This document shows positions 1-7,199 of a DNA stretch of 14,952 nt, piece by piece; position 1 is the stretch's first letter, and the number at the start of each line of letters is the position of its first letter. Both the position numbers and the translations under genes were made by a program. This stretch comes from Acidimicrobiia bacterium UBA4744. GTDB taxonomy: Bacteria > Actinomycetota > Acidimicrobiia > Spongiisociales > UBA4744. The notes beneath the pieces are model-generated. The model was not told where the DNA came from. It made no database searches and worked only from the letters and a program-made list of their open reading frames with translations. The stretch is taken from contig DHIO01000027.1 in the NCBI GenBank assembly GCA_002403855.1, forward strand, positions 20,115 to 35,066. The letters run 5' to 3'.

Positions 1-68
1 CCATCGTTCACGCACTGGTTGCGAATCAACCCTTGCAGGAGTTCGGCTACTTCTCCCGATGGGATCAT
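1..68 (-). CDS. Start of probable M20-family peptidase (partial)
   Basis: Only the first 22 codons are in the window and the gene runs off the left edge. The start is an ATG at 66-68 that shares an ATGA overlap with the stop of the NUDIX gene. It is preceded by a purine-rich GGGAGAAGAGG stretch that can serve as ribosome binding site. The visible peptide begins MIPSGEVAELLQGLIR and continues NQCVND. An amphipathic opening of the type 'LLQxLIRNxCVNDG' resembles the N terminus of actinobacterial M20 (ArgE/DapE/CPG2-like) metallopeptidases, but no metal ligand is visible. The family call therefore rests on a short resemblance. That a gene starts here is better supported than what it encodes. Confidence 0.5.
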   Translation of the reverse strand, partial: MIPSGEVAELLQGLIRNQCVND

Positions 69-496
69 GCCTCTTCTCCCTGACGGTCACGCAGCAGGTT
101 GGCCACGAGATCAGGCATGGTCGGCGTCACCGCTAGTTCCAAAACTTCGTCGAGAGGAACCCAGGCGACCTCTTCGGCATCGTCGGCGGCGGCGAGCGTG
201 CCACCGATCACTCGCGCCTTGAAGTCGACGAGTGTGTAGTGCCAGGCGGGCGGATCCCCGGGCCCTATGGCATCCCCCACCCAGACCACCTCGTCGAGCT
301 CAACGTCGATTCCCGTCTCCTCCCGCACTTCCCGGACGGCTGCTTCTTGCATCGATTCGCCGTAGTCGACCTTGCCGCCCGGAATCGCCCACAGGCCGGC
401 GTTGGCGCCCCGGCCCCGCAGGACGACCAGCAGTGCCCCATTGTGGACGACAGCCACCCCCACCCCCGGGACCGGCCTGGCAAGTCGTTCAGTCAT
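65..496 (-). CDS. NUDIX hydrolase
   Basis: This encodes a 143-residue single-domain NUDIX protein that would hydrolyse a nucleoside diphosphate linked to another moiety; the substrate cannot be read from the sequence. The Nudix box is complete at residues 41-63: G41, five residues, E47, seven residues, R55-E56, then R58-E59-E60-T61-G62-I63, which supplies the Mg-binding glutamates. It is preceded by the usual GLWAIPGG strand (34-41). Length is normal for the family. The ATG at 494-496 overlaps the end of the upstream GNAT gene by 8 nt, and the stop overlaps the next gene as ATGA, so translation is probably coupled. A house-cleaning role or a role on a secondary substrate are both possible. 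Confidence 0.9.
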   Translation of the reverse strand: MTERLARPVPGVGVAVVHNGALLVVLRGRGANAGLWAIPGGKVDYGESMQEAAVREVREETGIDVELDEVVWVGDAIGPGDPPAWHYTLVDFKARVIGGTLAAADDAEEVAWVPLDEVLELAVTPTMPDLVANLLRDRQGEEA

Positions 497-962
497 CTGT
501 ATGGTGCATAACGATCGAACGGGCCGAGAATCCTCCCGACTCGAAGAAGTTCTTCACGAGTCGATGGCCCGGTAGCACGTGGGCATCGAAGCGCCGGTGA
601 CCGCCGTCTCGCAGGTGATCGAGGATCGCTTCCCGCATCGCCTCGCCGACCCCCACCTCCCGGGCCTCCGGTTCGGTGAAGACCAACCGGATAGATCCGA
701 TGCGTTCGCCGCCGGCTTGCGGGAGCAGGGGCTCGGACCGGCCCAGGATGAACCCGAGCGTCACGCCGTCGATGGTCCCCAGATAGATGACGGTGTCGGG
801 ATCGTCTAGGGCCCGCCGGAACGCTTCATCTACCGGTTCTGGGAAACCGTCCGCGACTTCCCACATCTGATGGTATTTCTTCATCTCGGCGGCAAGCCGG
901 CGATACAGCCGAACGAGCTCGTCGAGATCGCCGGAAGTGGCCGGTCGCGCTGCAACGTTCAT
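489..962 (-). CDS. GNAT family N-acetyltransferase
   Basis: This encodes a protein of about 157 residues with the GNAT fold. It begins MNVAARPATSGDLDELVRLY, the typical first strand and helix of the family. A central strand (GSIRLVFTEPEAR) is followed by a degenerate acetyl-CoA pyrophosphate loop (R-E-V-G-V-G-E-A-M) and a helix. The end has the common pattern of an 'A..LPGHRLVKNFFESGGF' motif followed by a final strand. I chose the ATG at 962 because it forms an ATGA overlap with the stop of the upstream glycosyltransferase and begins at the conserved first strand. A longer frame to 1019 adds 19 unconserved residues. The acceptor is unknown. Confidence 0.85.
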   Translation of the reverse strand: MNVAARPATSGDLDELVRLYRRLAAEMKKYHQMWEVADGFPEPVDEAFRRALDDPDTVIYLGTIDGVTLGFILGRSEPLLPQAGGERIGSIRLVFTEPEAREVGVGEAMREAILDHLRDGGHRRFDAHVLPGHRLVKNFFESGGFSARSIVMHHTDD

Positions 963-1693
963 ACGACCGTTCCGCCTCTGCCCAACATCCTGCGCACACC
1001 CCATTTCGTCACAAGCCACATCGCTTCGGCGACGATCTTGCTTTTCATCTTTGAATCACCGTAGACCCGGTCCCGGAACACAATCGGCACTTCCACGATC
1101 CGCAAACCCCGCTGGGTGGCACGCCATGCGAGCTCCACCTGAAAACCGTATCCGGAAGCCTGGCACGTCGCCGCCTGGAGATCATCCAACGCTTCCGCGC
1201 GATAGGCACGAAATCCTGCAGTTGCGTCGCGCACGTGCAAACCGAGCATGAGCCGGGCGTAGAGGTTGCCGCCTCGCGACAAGACGCGCCGGTGCAGCGG
1301 CCAATCCGGCGTCGACCCTCCGGGAACGTACCGGCTACCGATCGTCAGGTCGGCCCGTCCCGAAGCCACCGGACCTACCAGACGAGGAAGGTCCGCCGGA
1401 TCGTGGGAGAAATCCGCGTCCATCTCGCAGATCACCTGAGCTTGGTTTGCCGCTGCCTGTTTGAACCCGGCCGCGTACGCCGGACCCAAACCCTCCTTGG
1501 CCGACCGGTGCAGAACATCCACGAGCTGGCGTGACTCGGCCAGCCGCTCCGCCAACGCTCCGGTCCCGTCGGGCGAGGCGTCGTCCACGATGAGGATCCG
1601 GTAACCGTGGGTCAGGACGGCCGTTGCGAGAGCTTCCAGGTTCTCGCGCTCGTTGTAGGTGGGTACTACGACCGTGACCTCGTCGCTGCGCAT
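959..1693 (-). CDS. Polyprenol-phosphate mannosyltransferase-like GT2
   Basis: This encodes a 244-residue family-2 glycosyltransferase of the dolichol/polyprenol monophosphomannose synthase type (DPM1, or the synthase domain of mycobacterial Ppm1). Enzymes of this type transfer mannose from GDP-mannose to a polyprenyl phosphate at the inner membrane face, feeding lipoglycan or protein mannosylation. Motifs seen in order are PTYNERENL (11-19), VDDASPDGT (36-44) for nucleotide binding, MDADFSHDP (91-99) with the metal-binding DxD, GSRYVPGG (119-126), ATAGFRAYR (158-165) and VPIVFRDRVYGDSKM near 202-216. No C-terminal membrane helices are present, so this is the stand-alone catalytic form. The gene starts 9 nt after the DUF4193 gene and overlaps the GNAT gene by ATGA. 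Donor and acceptor are inferred from family. Confidence 0.9.
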   Translation of the reverse strand: MRSDEVTVVVPTYNERENLEALATAVLTHGYRILIVDDASPDGTGALAERLAESRQLVDVLHRSAKEGLGPAYAAGFKQAAANQAQVICEMDADFSHDPADLPRLVGPVASGRADLTIGSRYVPGGSTPDWPLHRRVLSRGGNLYARLMLGLHVRDATAGFRAYRAEALDDLQAATCQASGYGFQVELAWRATQRGLRIVEVPIVFRDRVYGDSKMKSKIVAEAMWLVTKWGVRRMLGRGGTVV

Positions 1694-1702
1694 AGCAGGG
1701 CT

Positions 1703-2152
1703 CTACGCGCAATCGCGGCAGACGAGTTTCCGTTTATTGGCCAGCTGGCTGGTCCGTTTGACGAGAAAGCACGACGAGCACACGAATTCGTCGACTCGGG
1801 GTTCCTGAGCGCCGACGTTCATGGTGAGCTCGGCCCGACGGATCTCTCTCAGTTCGGCTGCCTCGTCGACCATGAGCGACTCGGCGGCTTCCTCGGCGAG
1901 TAGCTCGAGTTCTTCGGCCTCGAGTTCGTCGAGGGCCTCATCGGTGTCCTCGTCCTCTTCGCCGTCCTTGGTCTCTACCTCGTCGTCTACGTTTTCGAGG
2001 TCGACGTCGGCGTCCAGGTCGGCCTCGGCGTCGAGCTCCTCGTCGACCTCCGCAACCTCCTCGTCGATGTCGATATCCGCGTCGTCGAGGTCCACGTCCT
2101 CGTCCCCGACGATGAGATCTGAGTCGTCGAGCGCCTCGTTCTTGCGGGCCAT
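1703..2152 (-). CDS. DUF4193 zinc-ribbon protein with acidic N-terminal half
   Basis: This encodes a 149-residue protein in two parts. Residues 8 to about 100 are extremely rich in Asp and Glu with almost no basic residues, and are probably disordered. Residues 121-149 hold the DUF4193 signature, DEFVCSSCFLVKR followed by LVCRDCA, giving two CxxC pairs (C125/C128 and C145/C148) that should bind one zinc. Actinobacterial DUF4193 proteins known to me, such as the mycobacterial one, are about 100 residues, so the acidic part is expanded here. The function is unknown; a partner-binding or nucleic-acid-mimicking acidic tail is only a guess. The start is supported by a strong GGAGGAG ribosome binding site. 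The gene is separated from the lipid kinase gene by 48 nt and may have its own promoter. Confidence 0.85.
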   Translation of the reverse strand: MARKNEALDDSDLIVGDEDVDLDDADIDIDEEVAEVDEELDAEADLDADVDLENVDDEVETKDGEEDEDTDEALDELEAEELELLAEEAAESLMVDEAAELREIRRAELTMNVGAQEPRVDEFVCSSCFLVKRTSQLANKRKLVCRDCA

Positions 2153-2154
2153 GT

Positions 2155-2161
2155 CTCCTCC
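2155..2161 (-). promoter_or_regulatory. Ribosome binding site of DUF4193 gene
   Basis: GGAGGAG on the minus strand ends 2 nt before the ATG at 2150-2152. It is one of the best Shine-Dalgarno matches in the window and fixes this start. Most neighbouring genes rely on stop/start overlaps instead. Confidence 0.6.
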
Positions 2162-2176
2162 GGTAGAAGCGGCGAG

Positions 2177-2182
2177 AGTATA
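2177..2182 (-). promoter_or_regulatory. Candidate -10 element TATACT for the DUF4193 gene
   Basis: The minus-strand sequence GGTATATACT lies in the 48-nt gap upstream of the DUF4193 gene and matches a sigma-70-type -10 box (TATACT). The expected -35 position, around 2200-2205, reads TCTAGA and is a poor match, so this is a weak call. If real, it would uncouple the DUF4193 and glycosyltransferase genes from the tat-helicase-kinase genes upstream. Confidence 0.3.
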
Positions 2183-2200
2183 TACCTTCCCGATAGTTCT

Positions 2201-3085
2201 CTAGATCTTTATCTTGATGGCTCCCGGCAGGACCTCTCCACCGACGCGGCCGGATCCGAAGTACTCGCCGTCTGCCTCAACCGGCCAGGCCGGCTCACTC
2301 TCCAGCAAGAAACGGTCGGTAGTGAATCTCCGGATCCTTTGGTCGGCGAGGTGGTCTCCGTTCCTGGCGCGCCACCATAGCCGCGGTACATCTCGTTTCG
2401 ACACGTTGAACACTTGCATGTCGAATAGCCCATCGGCAACGGTGGCTCGCGGCGCGATATTCCACCCTCCCCCAAAAAACTGGGCGTTGCCGATCACGAC
2501 CAGCAGGGCAGGCCCCTCGTAGGTTCGCGTCCCGGCTTCGAGGCGGATTTCCGCTGCCGGGAAACGCGGATAGACGAGCGGCAGAGCAACGTGGTAGCGG
2601 GCCGAGCCGAGCCATCGTGGAAGCGTGCCGGCTCGTTGCACCAGAGCCGCCAGCACCCCGGCATCGGCGACGTTGACGAAGTGCCGTGATCCCCAGCTTC
2701 CACGGAGCACTCCGACATCGGACAGGTACACCTGGTCGCCGCTCAAGTGCCGAGCGGCGTCTTCCAGGCGCTGTGGGATCCCGAACGTCCTGATGAAATC
2801 GGAGCCGGAGCCGGCGGGCAGAACACCGAGAGTTGGGGGGTGCTCCCACTGATGCCGCATGAGGGCGCCCACCACGAGGTTGATGGTGCCATCTCCACCC
2901 ACTGCCACCACCCGGTCCCTTCCGGAGGCGACGGCCTCGTCGACGCACTGCTCGACCTCCGCCTCCCCGTAGGGTGCCTGGATCTCCGCTTCGATTCTCA
3001 GAACCTCGAGCGCCCTCTTGGTGCGCTCCTCGATCTCCTTCCTCCGGCCCGCGTAGGGGTTGGCGACGACCAGCCAATCGTTCAT
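2201..3085 (-). CDS. Diacylglycerol kinase family lipid kinase
   Basis: This encodes a 294-residue soluble lipid kinase of the DAGK catalytic family (DgkB/YegS type), which phosphorylates diacylglycerol or a related lipid with ATP at the membrane surface. Visible motifs are an N-terminal VVANPYAGRR, the nucleotide-binding GGDGT loop (63-67), LPAGSGSDFIRT (89-100), which corresponds to the family GTxNDxAR element with Ser in place of Asn, and EADGEYFG near 270-277, the second-domain DGE motif. Length is normal for the family. The ATG overlaps the helicase stop as ATGA, which implies coupled translation. The lipid substrate cannot be told from sequence; diacylglycerol recycling is the default inference. 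Confidence 0.9.
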   Translation of the reverse strand: MNDWLVVANPYAGRRKEIEERTKRALEVLRIEAEIQAPYGEAEVEQCVDEAVASGRDRVVAVGGDGTINLVVGALMRHQWEHPPTLGVLPAGSGSDFIRTFGIPQRLEDAARHLSGDQVYLSDVGVLRGSWGSRHFVNVADAGVLAALVQRAGTLPRWLGSARYHVALPLVYPRFPAAEIRLEAGTRTYEGPALLVVIGNAQFFGGGWNIAPRATVADGLFDMQVFNVSKRDVPRLWWRARNGDHLADQRIRRFTTDRFLLESEPAWPVEADGEYFGSGRVGGEVLPGAIKIKI

Positions 3086-5625
3086 GTCACACCTCCCGCG
3101 GCCACGACGCCACGGTCGAGCATACGGATTGCATCGGCCGTCTGCTCGCGCAAGTCGGGTGTGGCATCTCGAAGCTGCCGCAGGAGATCGAGCAATTGGC
3201 GGCAGGTTCTCACGAAATCCCCGGCGGCCAGGTCGTCGTCACCGAGCAGGGATTCGAGGTTCTCACCGTGAGCCCAAGCGAACACGAGCTCACCGAACCC
3301 GGAATGCGGTTCGCGCGTTTCCGGCAAGCGGCGGCCGCGTTCGGCTCGGCGCAACGCCTCGTAGCGTGACCAGATGCGATCCCACCCCTCGTCGAGACGG
3401 GCGGTGGGAAGTCGTGGCTCCACCTGGTCGACCCGAGGTTCGAATACGAAGCACGAGGCAAGCGCGGCCGTCTCAGCAGGATCCAGGTCCGTGAATACTC
3501 CGGTGGCGACGGCATCAGCCACCAGCAGGTCGAGTTCGTTGTAGATGAACCGCAACCGTTCGCCGGCCGCGGTCAAACCCCATCCCTCTACGTATCCCCA
3601 TTCCGTGAGCAGATCGAGGATGGCGCGGAACTCGGCCACCAGACCCTCACCCTCGACCGTAAGTTGATGCCGGAGGCGAGTGGCTTCCCTCTCGGCCCGC
3701 TGCGCCAGGCGAGCGGCCTCTACGTGACTCGAACGATCCGGACAGGAAGCAACAGCATGGCCGGCCGCCGGGTCGGAATACACCCGTCCCACTCGTTCGG
3801 CGGAGGCCGGCCGAAATCCGCGCAGCGCCGAAGCGACTCTTTGCCGGAAGCGGGAATCGCGCGGCTGGTAGGGCTTGGGGAGCGAAATGCTCCCGAGCGG
3901 CACAGGGCCGGGACCGAGGTCACCCGACCGAAACTGAAAGACCTTCCCCTTCTCCGAGACCACCACAACCCGGGGAGGATCGGCTCCCCGCCACTTCTTG
4001 ACCACCACGTACCGGCCCGAACGTTTTCCGCCGGGGATTTCGAACACTTGACCGAGGCGGAGGTTCCGCAGGAGTTCCGCCGCCGCCTCTTTGTGTCCCG
4101 CACCGTCCCGCAGAAGATCCACGTACTCCGCGACATCTCCCCGCTCGCACTGTGCGTCCCGTTGGAGTCGGGCGAGGCGCTTCTCCTGTTTGGCCAGGGC
4201 ACGGCGCAGAGAGTCGGCGCTCCGCCGTCGCTGATACTGACCATACGAAGCTCTCAACAGGCGTTCTGCCTCGACTTGCGAGTAGTTGGCGACCAGATTG
4301 GCCGCCATGTTGTACGTAGGTCGGAAACTGGAGCGCAGAGCATGCATGCCGGCGGAGGCGATGCCTGCCACCCGGTCGAAATCGATGAACCTCGAGTAGA
4401 GGACTACGCCGTAGCCCTGTACGTCGATGCCTCGCCGACCGGCCCGGCCGGTGAGTTGTGTGTAGTCGCCCGGGCGCAAGATCTCATGCGTTTGGCCCGT
4501 GAAACGCGACAGGTTCTCGAGAACGACGGTCTTGGCGGGCATGTTGATACCCAGCGACAGGGTCTCCGTGGCGAACACGACTTGAATCAGACCTTTCAGG
4601 AACAGTTCTTCGACGGTTTCCTTGAACGCCGGCACAAGCCCCGCGTGGTGGGCGGCGACGCCCTGCTGCAACTGGGACAGCCAGCGGTCGTACCCGAGCA
4701 CTGTGAGGTCCTGGTCGTCGAGATGACCGGTACGCGCCTCGACCAGCTGCCGGATCTCTGACCGCTGGTCCGGACCGGTGAGACTCACTCCGCCGTCCGC
4801 GAGCCGTTGGGCGGCGTCTTCGCACCCGGCTCTGCTGAAAATGAAGTAGATGGCCGGGAGCATCTGCGCCGCTGCCAGCGTTGCCACCACCTCGCCGCGC
4901 CTGGGCGTTGCATACCGGCGCCGGGTTCCGCGACGCGAGAACATCCTTACGATGTCCGGATTCGGATCCACCCGCCCGCCCCTTCGCACCAGCAGCGGCT
5001 CCACAATCAAGCCCTCGTCCTGAAAGCGGTCCTTGACCGCGTAGAGACTTTCGAGAGGAACCGGACGGTTCTCCTCGAGCACCAGCGTCGTCGGACCACG
5101 ACGGGTGCGCACCCATTCCGTGAACTCGTCGGCGTTGGAGACCGTAGCCGACAGACAGACCATCTGGACGTGGGTCGGGGCATGGATGATCACCTCTTCC
5201 CAGACTGCTCCTCGGAAGCGATCTTGCAGATAGTGCACCTCGTCGAGGATGACCGTGTCGAGATCCTCGAGGGTTCCCGGATCGGTGTAGATCATGTTGC
5301 GAAGCACCTCCGTGGTCATCACCACGATGGGCGCATCGCCGTTGAGAGAGTTGTCGCCCGTGAGAAGACCGACCCGGCTTTCGCCGTAGGCATTCCGGAA
5401 GTCGGCGAACTTCTGGTTCGAGAGCGCCTTGAGAGGAGTCGTGTAGAACGCCCGCCGGCCTCGCTCCATCGCCAGATGAACTGCCACCTCCGCAACCAGC
5501 GTCTTGCCCGAGCCGGTCGGGGCCGCGACGACCACCGACTCTCCCGACTCGATGGCTTCGGCGGCGACCTGTTGAAAGACGTCGGGCGGGAAGGCCAGAC
5601 TCTCGAAGAAGGCCGTCAAGCTCAT
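3082..5625 (-). CDS. helY: Ski2/Mtr4-like DEVH-box RNA helicase (HelY type)
   Basis: This encodes an 847-residue superfamily-2 helicase. Walker A is APTGSGKT at 35-42 (K41), motif Ia is TTPLKALSNQK, motif II is DEVH (128-131), motif III is SAT (159-161), motif V is FATETLSLGINMPAKT (351-366) and motif VI is QLTGRAGRRG (390-399). The C-terminal part, with the EGWGLTAAGERL segment, fits the DSHCT domain of the Ski2/Mtr4 and HelY group. Length is close to mycobacterial HelY, about 900 residues. The gene follows tatC with an ATGA overlap, and the same pafABC-tatAC-helY order occurs in Mycobacterium. Homologues act on RNA in decay or surveillance; the bacterial substrate is not established here. 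Confidence 0.93.
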   Translation of the reverse strand: MSLTAFFESLAFPPDVFQQVAAEAIESGESVVVAAPTGSGKTLVAEVAVHLAMERGRRAFYTTPLKALSNQKFADFRNAYGESRVGLLTGDNSLNGDAPIVVMTTEVLRNMIYTDPGTLEDLDTVILDEVHYLQDRFRGAVWEEVIIHAPTHVQMVCLSATVSNADEFTEWVRTRRGPTTLVLEENRPVPLESLYAVKDRFQDEGLIVEPLLVRRGGRVDPNPDIVRMFSRRGTRRRYATPRRGEVVATLAAAQMLPAIYFIFSRAGCEDAAQRLADGGVSLTGPDQRSEIRQLVEARTGHLDDQDLTVLGYDRWLSQLQQGVAAHHAGLVPAFKETVEELFLKGLIQVVFATETLSLGINMPAKTVVLENLSRFTGQTHEILRPGDYTQLTGRAGRRGIDVQGYGVVLYSRFIDFDRVAGIASAGMHALRSSFRPTYNMAANLVANYSQVEAERLLRASYGQYQRRRSADSLRRALAKQEKRLARLQRDAQCERGDVAEYVDLLRDGAGHKEAAAELLRNLRLGQVFEIPGGKRSGRYVVVKKWRGADPPRVVVVSEKGKVFQFRSGDLGPGPVPLGSISLPKPYQPRDSRFRQRVASALRGFRPASAERVGRVYSDPAAGHAVASCPDRSSHVEAARLAQRAEREATRLRHQLTVEGEGLVAEFRAILDLLTEWGYVEGWGLTAAGERLRFIYNELDLLVADAVATGVFTDLDPAETAALASCFVFEPRVDQVEPRLPTARLDEGWDRIWSRYEALRRAERGRRLPETREPHSGFGELVFAWAHGENLESLLGDDDLAAGDFVRTCRQLLDLLRQLRDATPDLREQTADAIRMLDRGVVAAGGVT

Positions 5626-6338
5626 TTCCGCAGGATGAGTTTGACCAGCCAGATCGTGATTTCGTACAGCAGGTAGAGCGGTATCGAAAGTGCCATCAGG
5701 GTGAGGGGATCACCCGTCGGGGTAACGACGGCGCCGATCACGACGATGACGAGCACTGCCCAGCGCCGCCCCTGTTCCAGTTGCCGAGAAGACACGAGTC
5801 CGGCAGCAGACGCCGCGAACAAGAAGACCGGGAACTCGAAAGCCAACCCGAAGACGAGCAAGAAGCGAAGTGTCAACGAGATGTAACTGCCGACGCCGAT
5901 GATGGGCTCCAGACCACTCTGAATCCTCAGCAGGAAATCCAAACCCCGGGGCAGGATGATGTAGCCGAACACCACGCCACCGGCGAACAGCACCGCGAGC
6001 GCGGACACGATCGGAATGGTCCATTTCCGTTCTCTCGGGGTGAGTGCCGGGTTGATGAACGCCCAGAGCTGGTAGAGCAAGACGGGGCTGGCCAGCAGCG
6101 TTCCCCCAAACAGAGCCAGGCGCATCGCCACCGAGAACCCTTCCGTCACCTGAAATTGAGCGAGGGCGTCGCTGTCGTCGATCGCCACGCGATATGGCTT
6201 CTCGAGGAGCTTGAACAGCCAATCACGGAAGAGGAAGGCCACCACCGCTCCGATAACCAACGCGATGGCGCTCTTGACAAGCCGCCAGCGCAGCTCTTCG
6301 AGGTGCTCCAGGATGGGCTGCCGTTGCTCCTCGGTCAC
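5622..6338 (-). CDS. tatC: Twin-arginine translocase subunit TatC
   Basis: This encodes a 238-residue polytopic membrane protein, the signal-peptide receptor of the Tat pathway that exports folded proteins. The N-terminal motif HLEELRWRL (12-20) is the TatC hallmark, with E15 in the signal-binding patch. F94 and E103 lie in the first cytoplasmic loop (FINPALTPRER), FEFP is at 167-170, and six hydrophobic segments can be recognised. Length matches the family. The start is a GTG at 6336-6338 that overlaps the tatA-like stop (GTGA), and the stop overlaps the helicase ATG. The pairing with the TatA/B-family gene suggests a minimal two-gene Tat operon, though other tat genes may lie elsewhere. Confidence 0.96.
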   Translation of the reverse strand: MTEEQRQPILEHLEELRWRLVKSAIALVIGAVVAFLFRDWLFKLLEKPYRVAIDDSDALAQFQVTEGFSVAMRLALFGGTLLASPVLLYQLWAFINPALTPRERKWTIPIVSALAVLFAGGVVFGYIILPRGLDFLLRIQSGLEPIIGVGSYISLTLRFLLVFGLAFEFPVFLFAASAAGLVSSRQLEQGRRWAVLVIVVIGAVVTPTGDPLTLMALSIPLYLLYEITIWLVKLILRK

Positions 6339-6694
6339 GAGGACTCCTCAGGCTCCTCGGACTGTTCTGCCGGTTTGTCCGCGAGCGCTTCGTCGGGAGA
6401 CGGGCCCACCACAGGGGGCGGGCCGATCCACTCGACCGATTTCTTCACCTCGTCACCGGTTGCCTTGAGATCTCCTTTGGCCTTGTCGAAGTCGGCCTTC
6501 ACCTCTTTCAGCGGTCCTTCGATTTCCTTGACTTCCCGATCGAGTCCCCGGCGGAACTCCGCAGCAGTCCGACGGATCTCGCGGGCCCACCTACCGACCT
6601 TGCGGGCCAGCGCAGGAAGTCGCTGCGGTCCGAACACGACGAGCGCGATCAGGAGAATCGTGAGAAGTTCGGTGAAGCTAATGGAATCGAACAT
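6335..6694 (-). CDS. tatA: TatA/TatB-family translocase subunit (TatB-like features)
   Basis: This encodes a 119-residue protein with an N-terminal transmembrane helix (about 8-21), a hinge FGPQRLP (21-27), an amphipathic helix (28-60) and a long charged tail with several Lys/Glu heptad-like stretches, ending in an acidic Pro/Glu-rich end. It forms the pore or receptor partner of TatC. The location, directly before tatC, matches actinobacterial tatA. The details (Glu at position 9, GPQRLP rather than the GxKKLP common in TatA, and a long tail) are closer to TatB, so the protein may be TatB or bifunctional. The start codon has no clear Shine-Dalgarno and abuts a 10-bp palindrome. Confidence 0.88.
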   Translation of the reverse strand: MFDSISFTELLTILLIALVVFGPQRLPALARKVGRWAREIRRTAAEFRRGLDREVKEIEGPLKEVKADFDKAKGDLKATGDEVKKSVEWIGPPPVVGPSPDEALADKPAEQSEEPEESS

Positions 6695-6704
6695 CGCCCG
6701 GGCG
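6695..6704. repeat. Perfect 10-bp palindrome abutting the tatA start
   Basis: CGCCCGGGCG is self-complementary and sits directly before the ATG of the TatA/B gene, where a ribosome binding site would be expected. It is followed at 6705-6710 by a second palindrome, GCATGC. A function in translation control is speculation, since such GC palindromes arise easily in a GC-rich genome. Confidence 0.35.
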
Positions 6705-6768
6705 GCATGCTAGTGCCGTCTGGGGCATCGTTCGGAGCTGGCAGACTTGCCTGGGACTGGGAGCAGGC

Positions 6769-7071
6769 TCAGGGAGTCAGCAGGCGGAACAGATCTTCTT
6801 CCTCGTCGAGACGCCGGGCGAAGGTGGCAATCTCGGCTTCGGTGATCGGATGGTCGTTGGAGGACGGTGTGACCACCTCATAGGTGACACCGGTGGCGAG
6901 AAGCACGTTGACGACTCGCGGGTTGGCGGGCCGGCGCTGAACAACGATGCAACTGGGGCAGGTGAAGAGGTACACGCCTGATTCTTGAGTCGGATCGAGT
7001 TCCAGTGCGAGATCGCCGGGTTCGAGCTCTACGTCTCCGCACCGTTCGCAGGTCGTCTTGATGGTGGTCAT
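6769..7071 (-). CDS. Small zinc-ribbon protein, function unknown
   Basis: This encodes a 100-residue protein with two CxxC pairs: C8/C11 in TTCERCGDVEL and C38/C41 in YLFTCPSCIVV. The spacing is typical of a rubredoxin-like zinc ribbon at the N terminus. The C-terminal half has a predicted alpha/beta segment and ends in an acidic helix (TEAEIATFARRLDEEEDLF). I recognise no named family; similar small zinc-ribbon proteins appear in other actinobacteria. It is translated from an ATG with a GGAG 7 nt upstream. It lies 128 nt after pafC and 74 nt before the tatA-like gene, on the same strand, and is therefore a possible first gene of the tat-helicase unit. DNA binding, RNA binding or a structural role are all open. 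Confidence 0.75.
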   Translation of the reverse strand: MTTIKTTCERCGDVELEPGDLALELDPTQESGVYLFTCPSCIVVQRRPANPRVVNVLLATGVTYEVVTPSSNDHPITEAEIATFARRLDEEEDLFRLLTP

Positions 7072-7088
7072 TCGGGTTCTCCGCTAAC

Positions 7089-7102
7089 CGTCTCTACAGA
7101 CG
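7089..7102. repeat. Short inverted repeat upstream of the zinc-ribbon gene
   Basis: CGTCT, a 4-nt loop CTAC, then AGACG gives a 5-bp stem. It lies in the 5' region of the zinc-ribbon gene, 18 nt before its ATG. It could be an operator half-site pair or an RNA hairpin near the ribosome binding site; a 5-bp dyad alone is weak evidence. Confidence 0.35.
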
Positions 7103-7134
7103 AGTTATCGGTAGGAGCTGCTGGCGGCTGAAGG

Positions 7135-7152
7135 GACTATTGAGAAATAGTC
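7135..7152. repeat. 7-bp inverted repeat with 4-nt loop between pafC and the zinc-ribbon gene
   Basis: GACTATT, loop GAGA, AATAGTC forms a perfect 7-bp stem. It is AT-rich within GC-rich surroundings, about 48 nt downstream of the pafC stop and about 63 nt upstream of the zinc-ribbon start. On the minus-strand transcript the loop reads TCTC and no U-run follows, so it is not a standard intrinsic terminator. It may be a terminator without a U-tract, an RNA processing hairpin or an operator. Confidence 0.5.
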
Positions 7153-7199
7153 ATCGCGCACTAGTGAACGGCGGGAAGGATGCGTCCTCGCTGCGTCGG

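Noticed and set aside
963..1019. Longer N terminus for the GNAT protein
   Set aside because: The added residues lie inside the glycosyltransferase gene, look unconserved, and the ATG at 962 forms the usual ATGA overlap.
1930..2110. Possible tandem DNA repeat or CRISPR-like pattern of cgtc/gtcg units
   Set aside because: It is codon-level low complexity from Asp/Glu runs with no regular unit or spacers.
1821..2204. Serine-rich plus-strand frame opposite the DUF4193 gene
   Set aside because: The serine runs are just the complement of Asp/Glu codons in the acidic DUF4193 region.
3664..4761. Long plus-strand open frame (365 codons) opposite the helicase
   Set aside because: Antisense to conserved helicase motifs and without any domain pattern.
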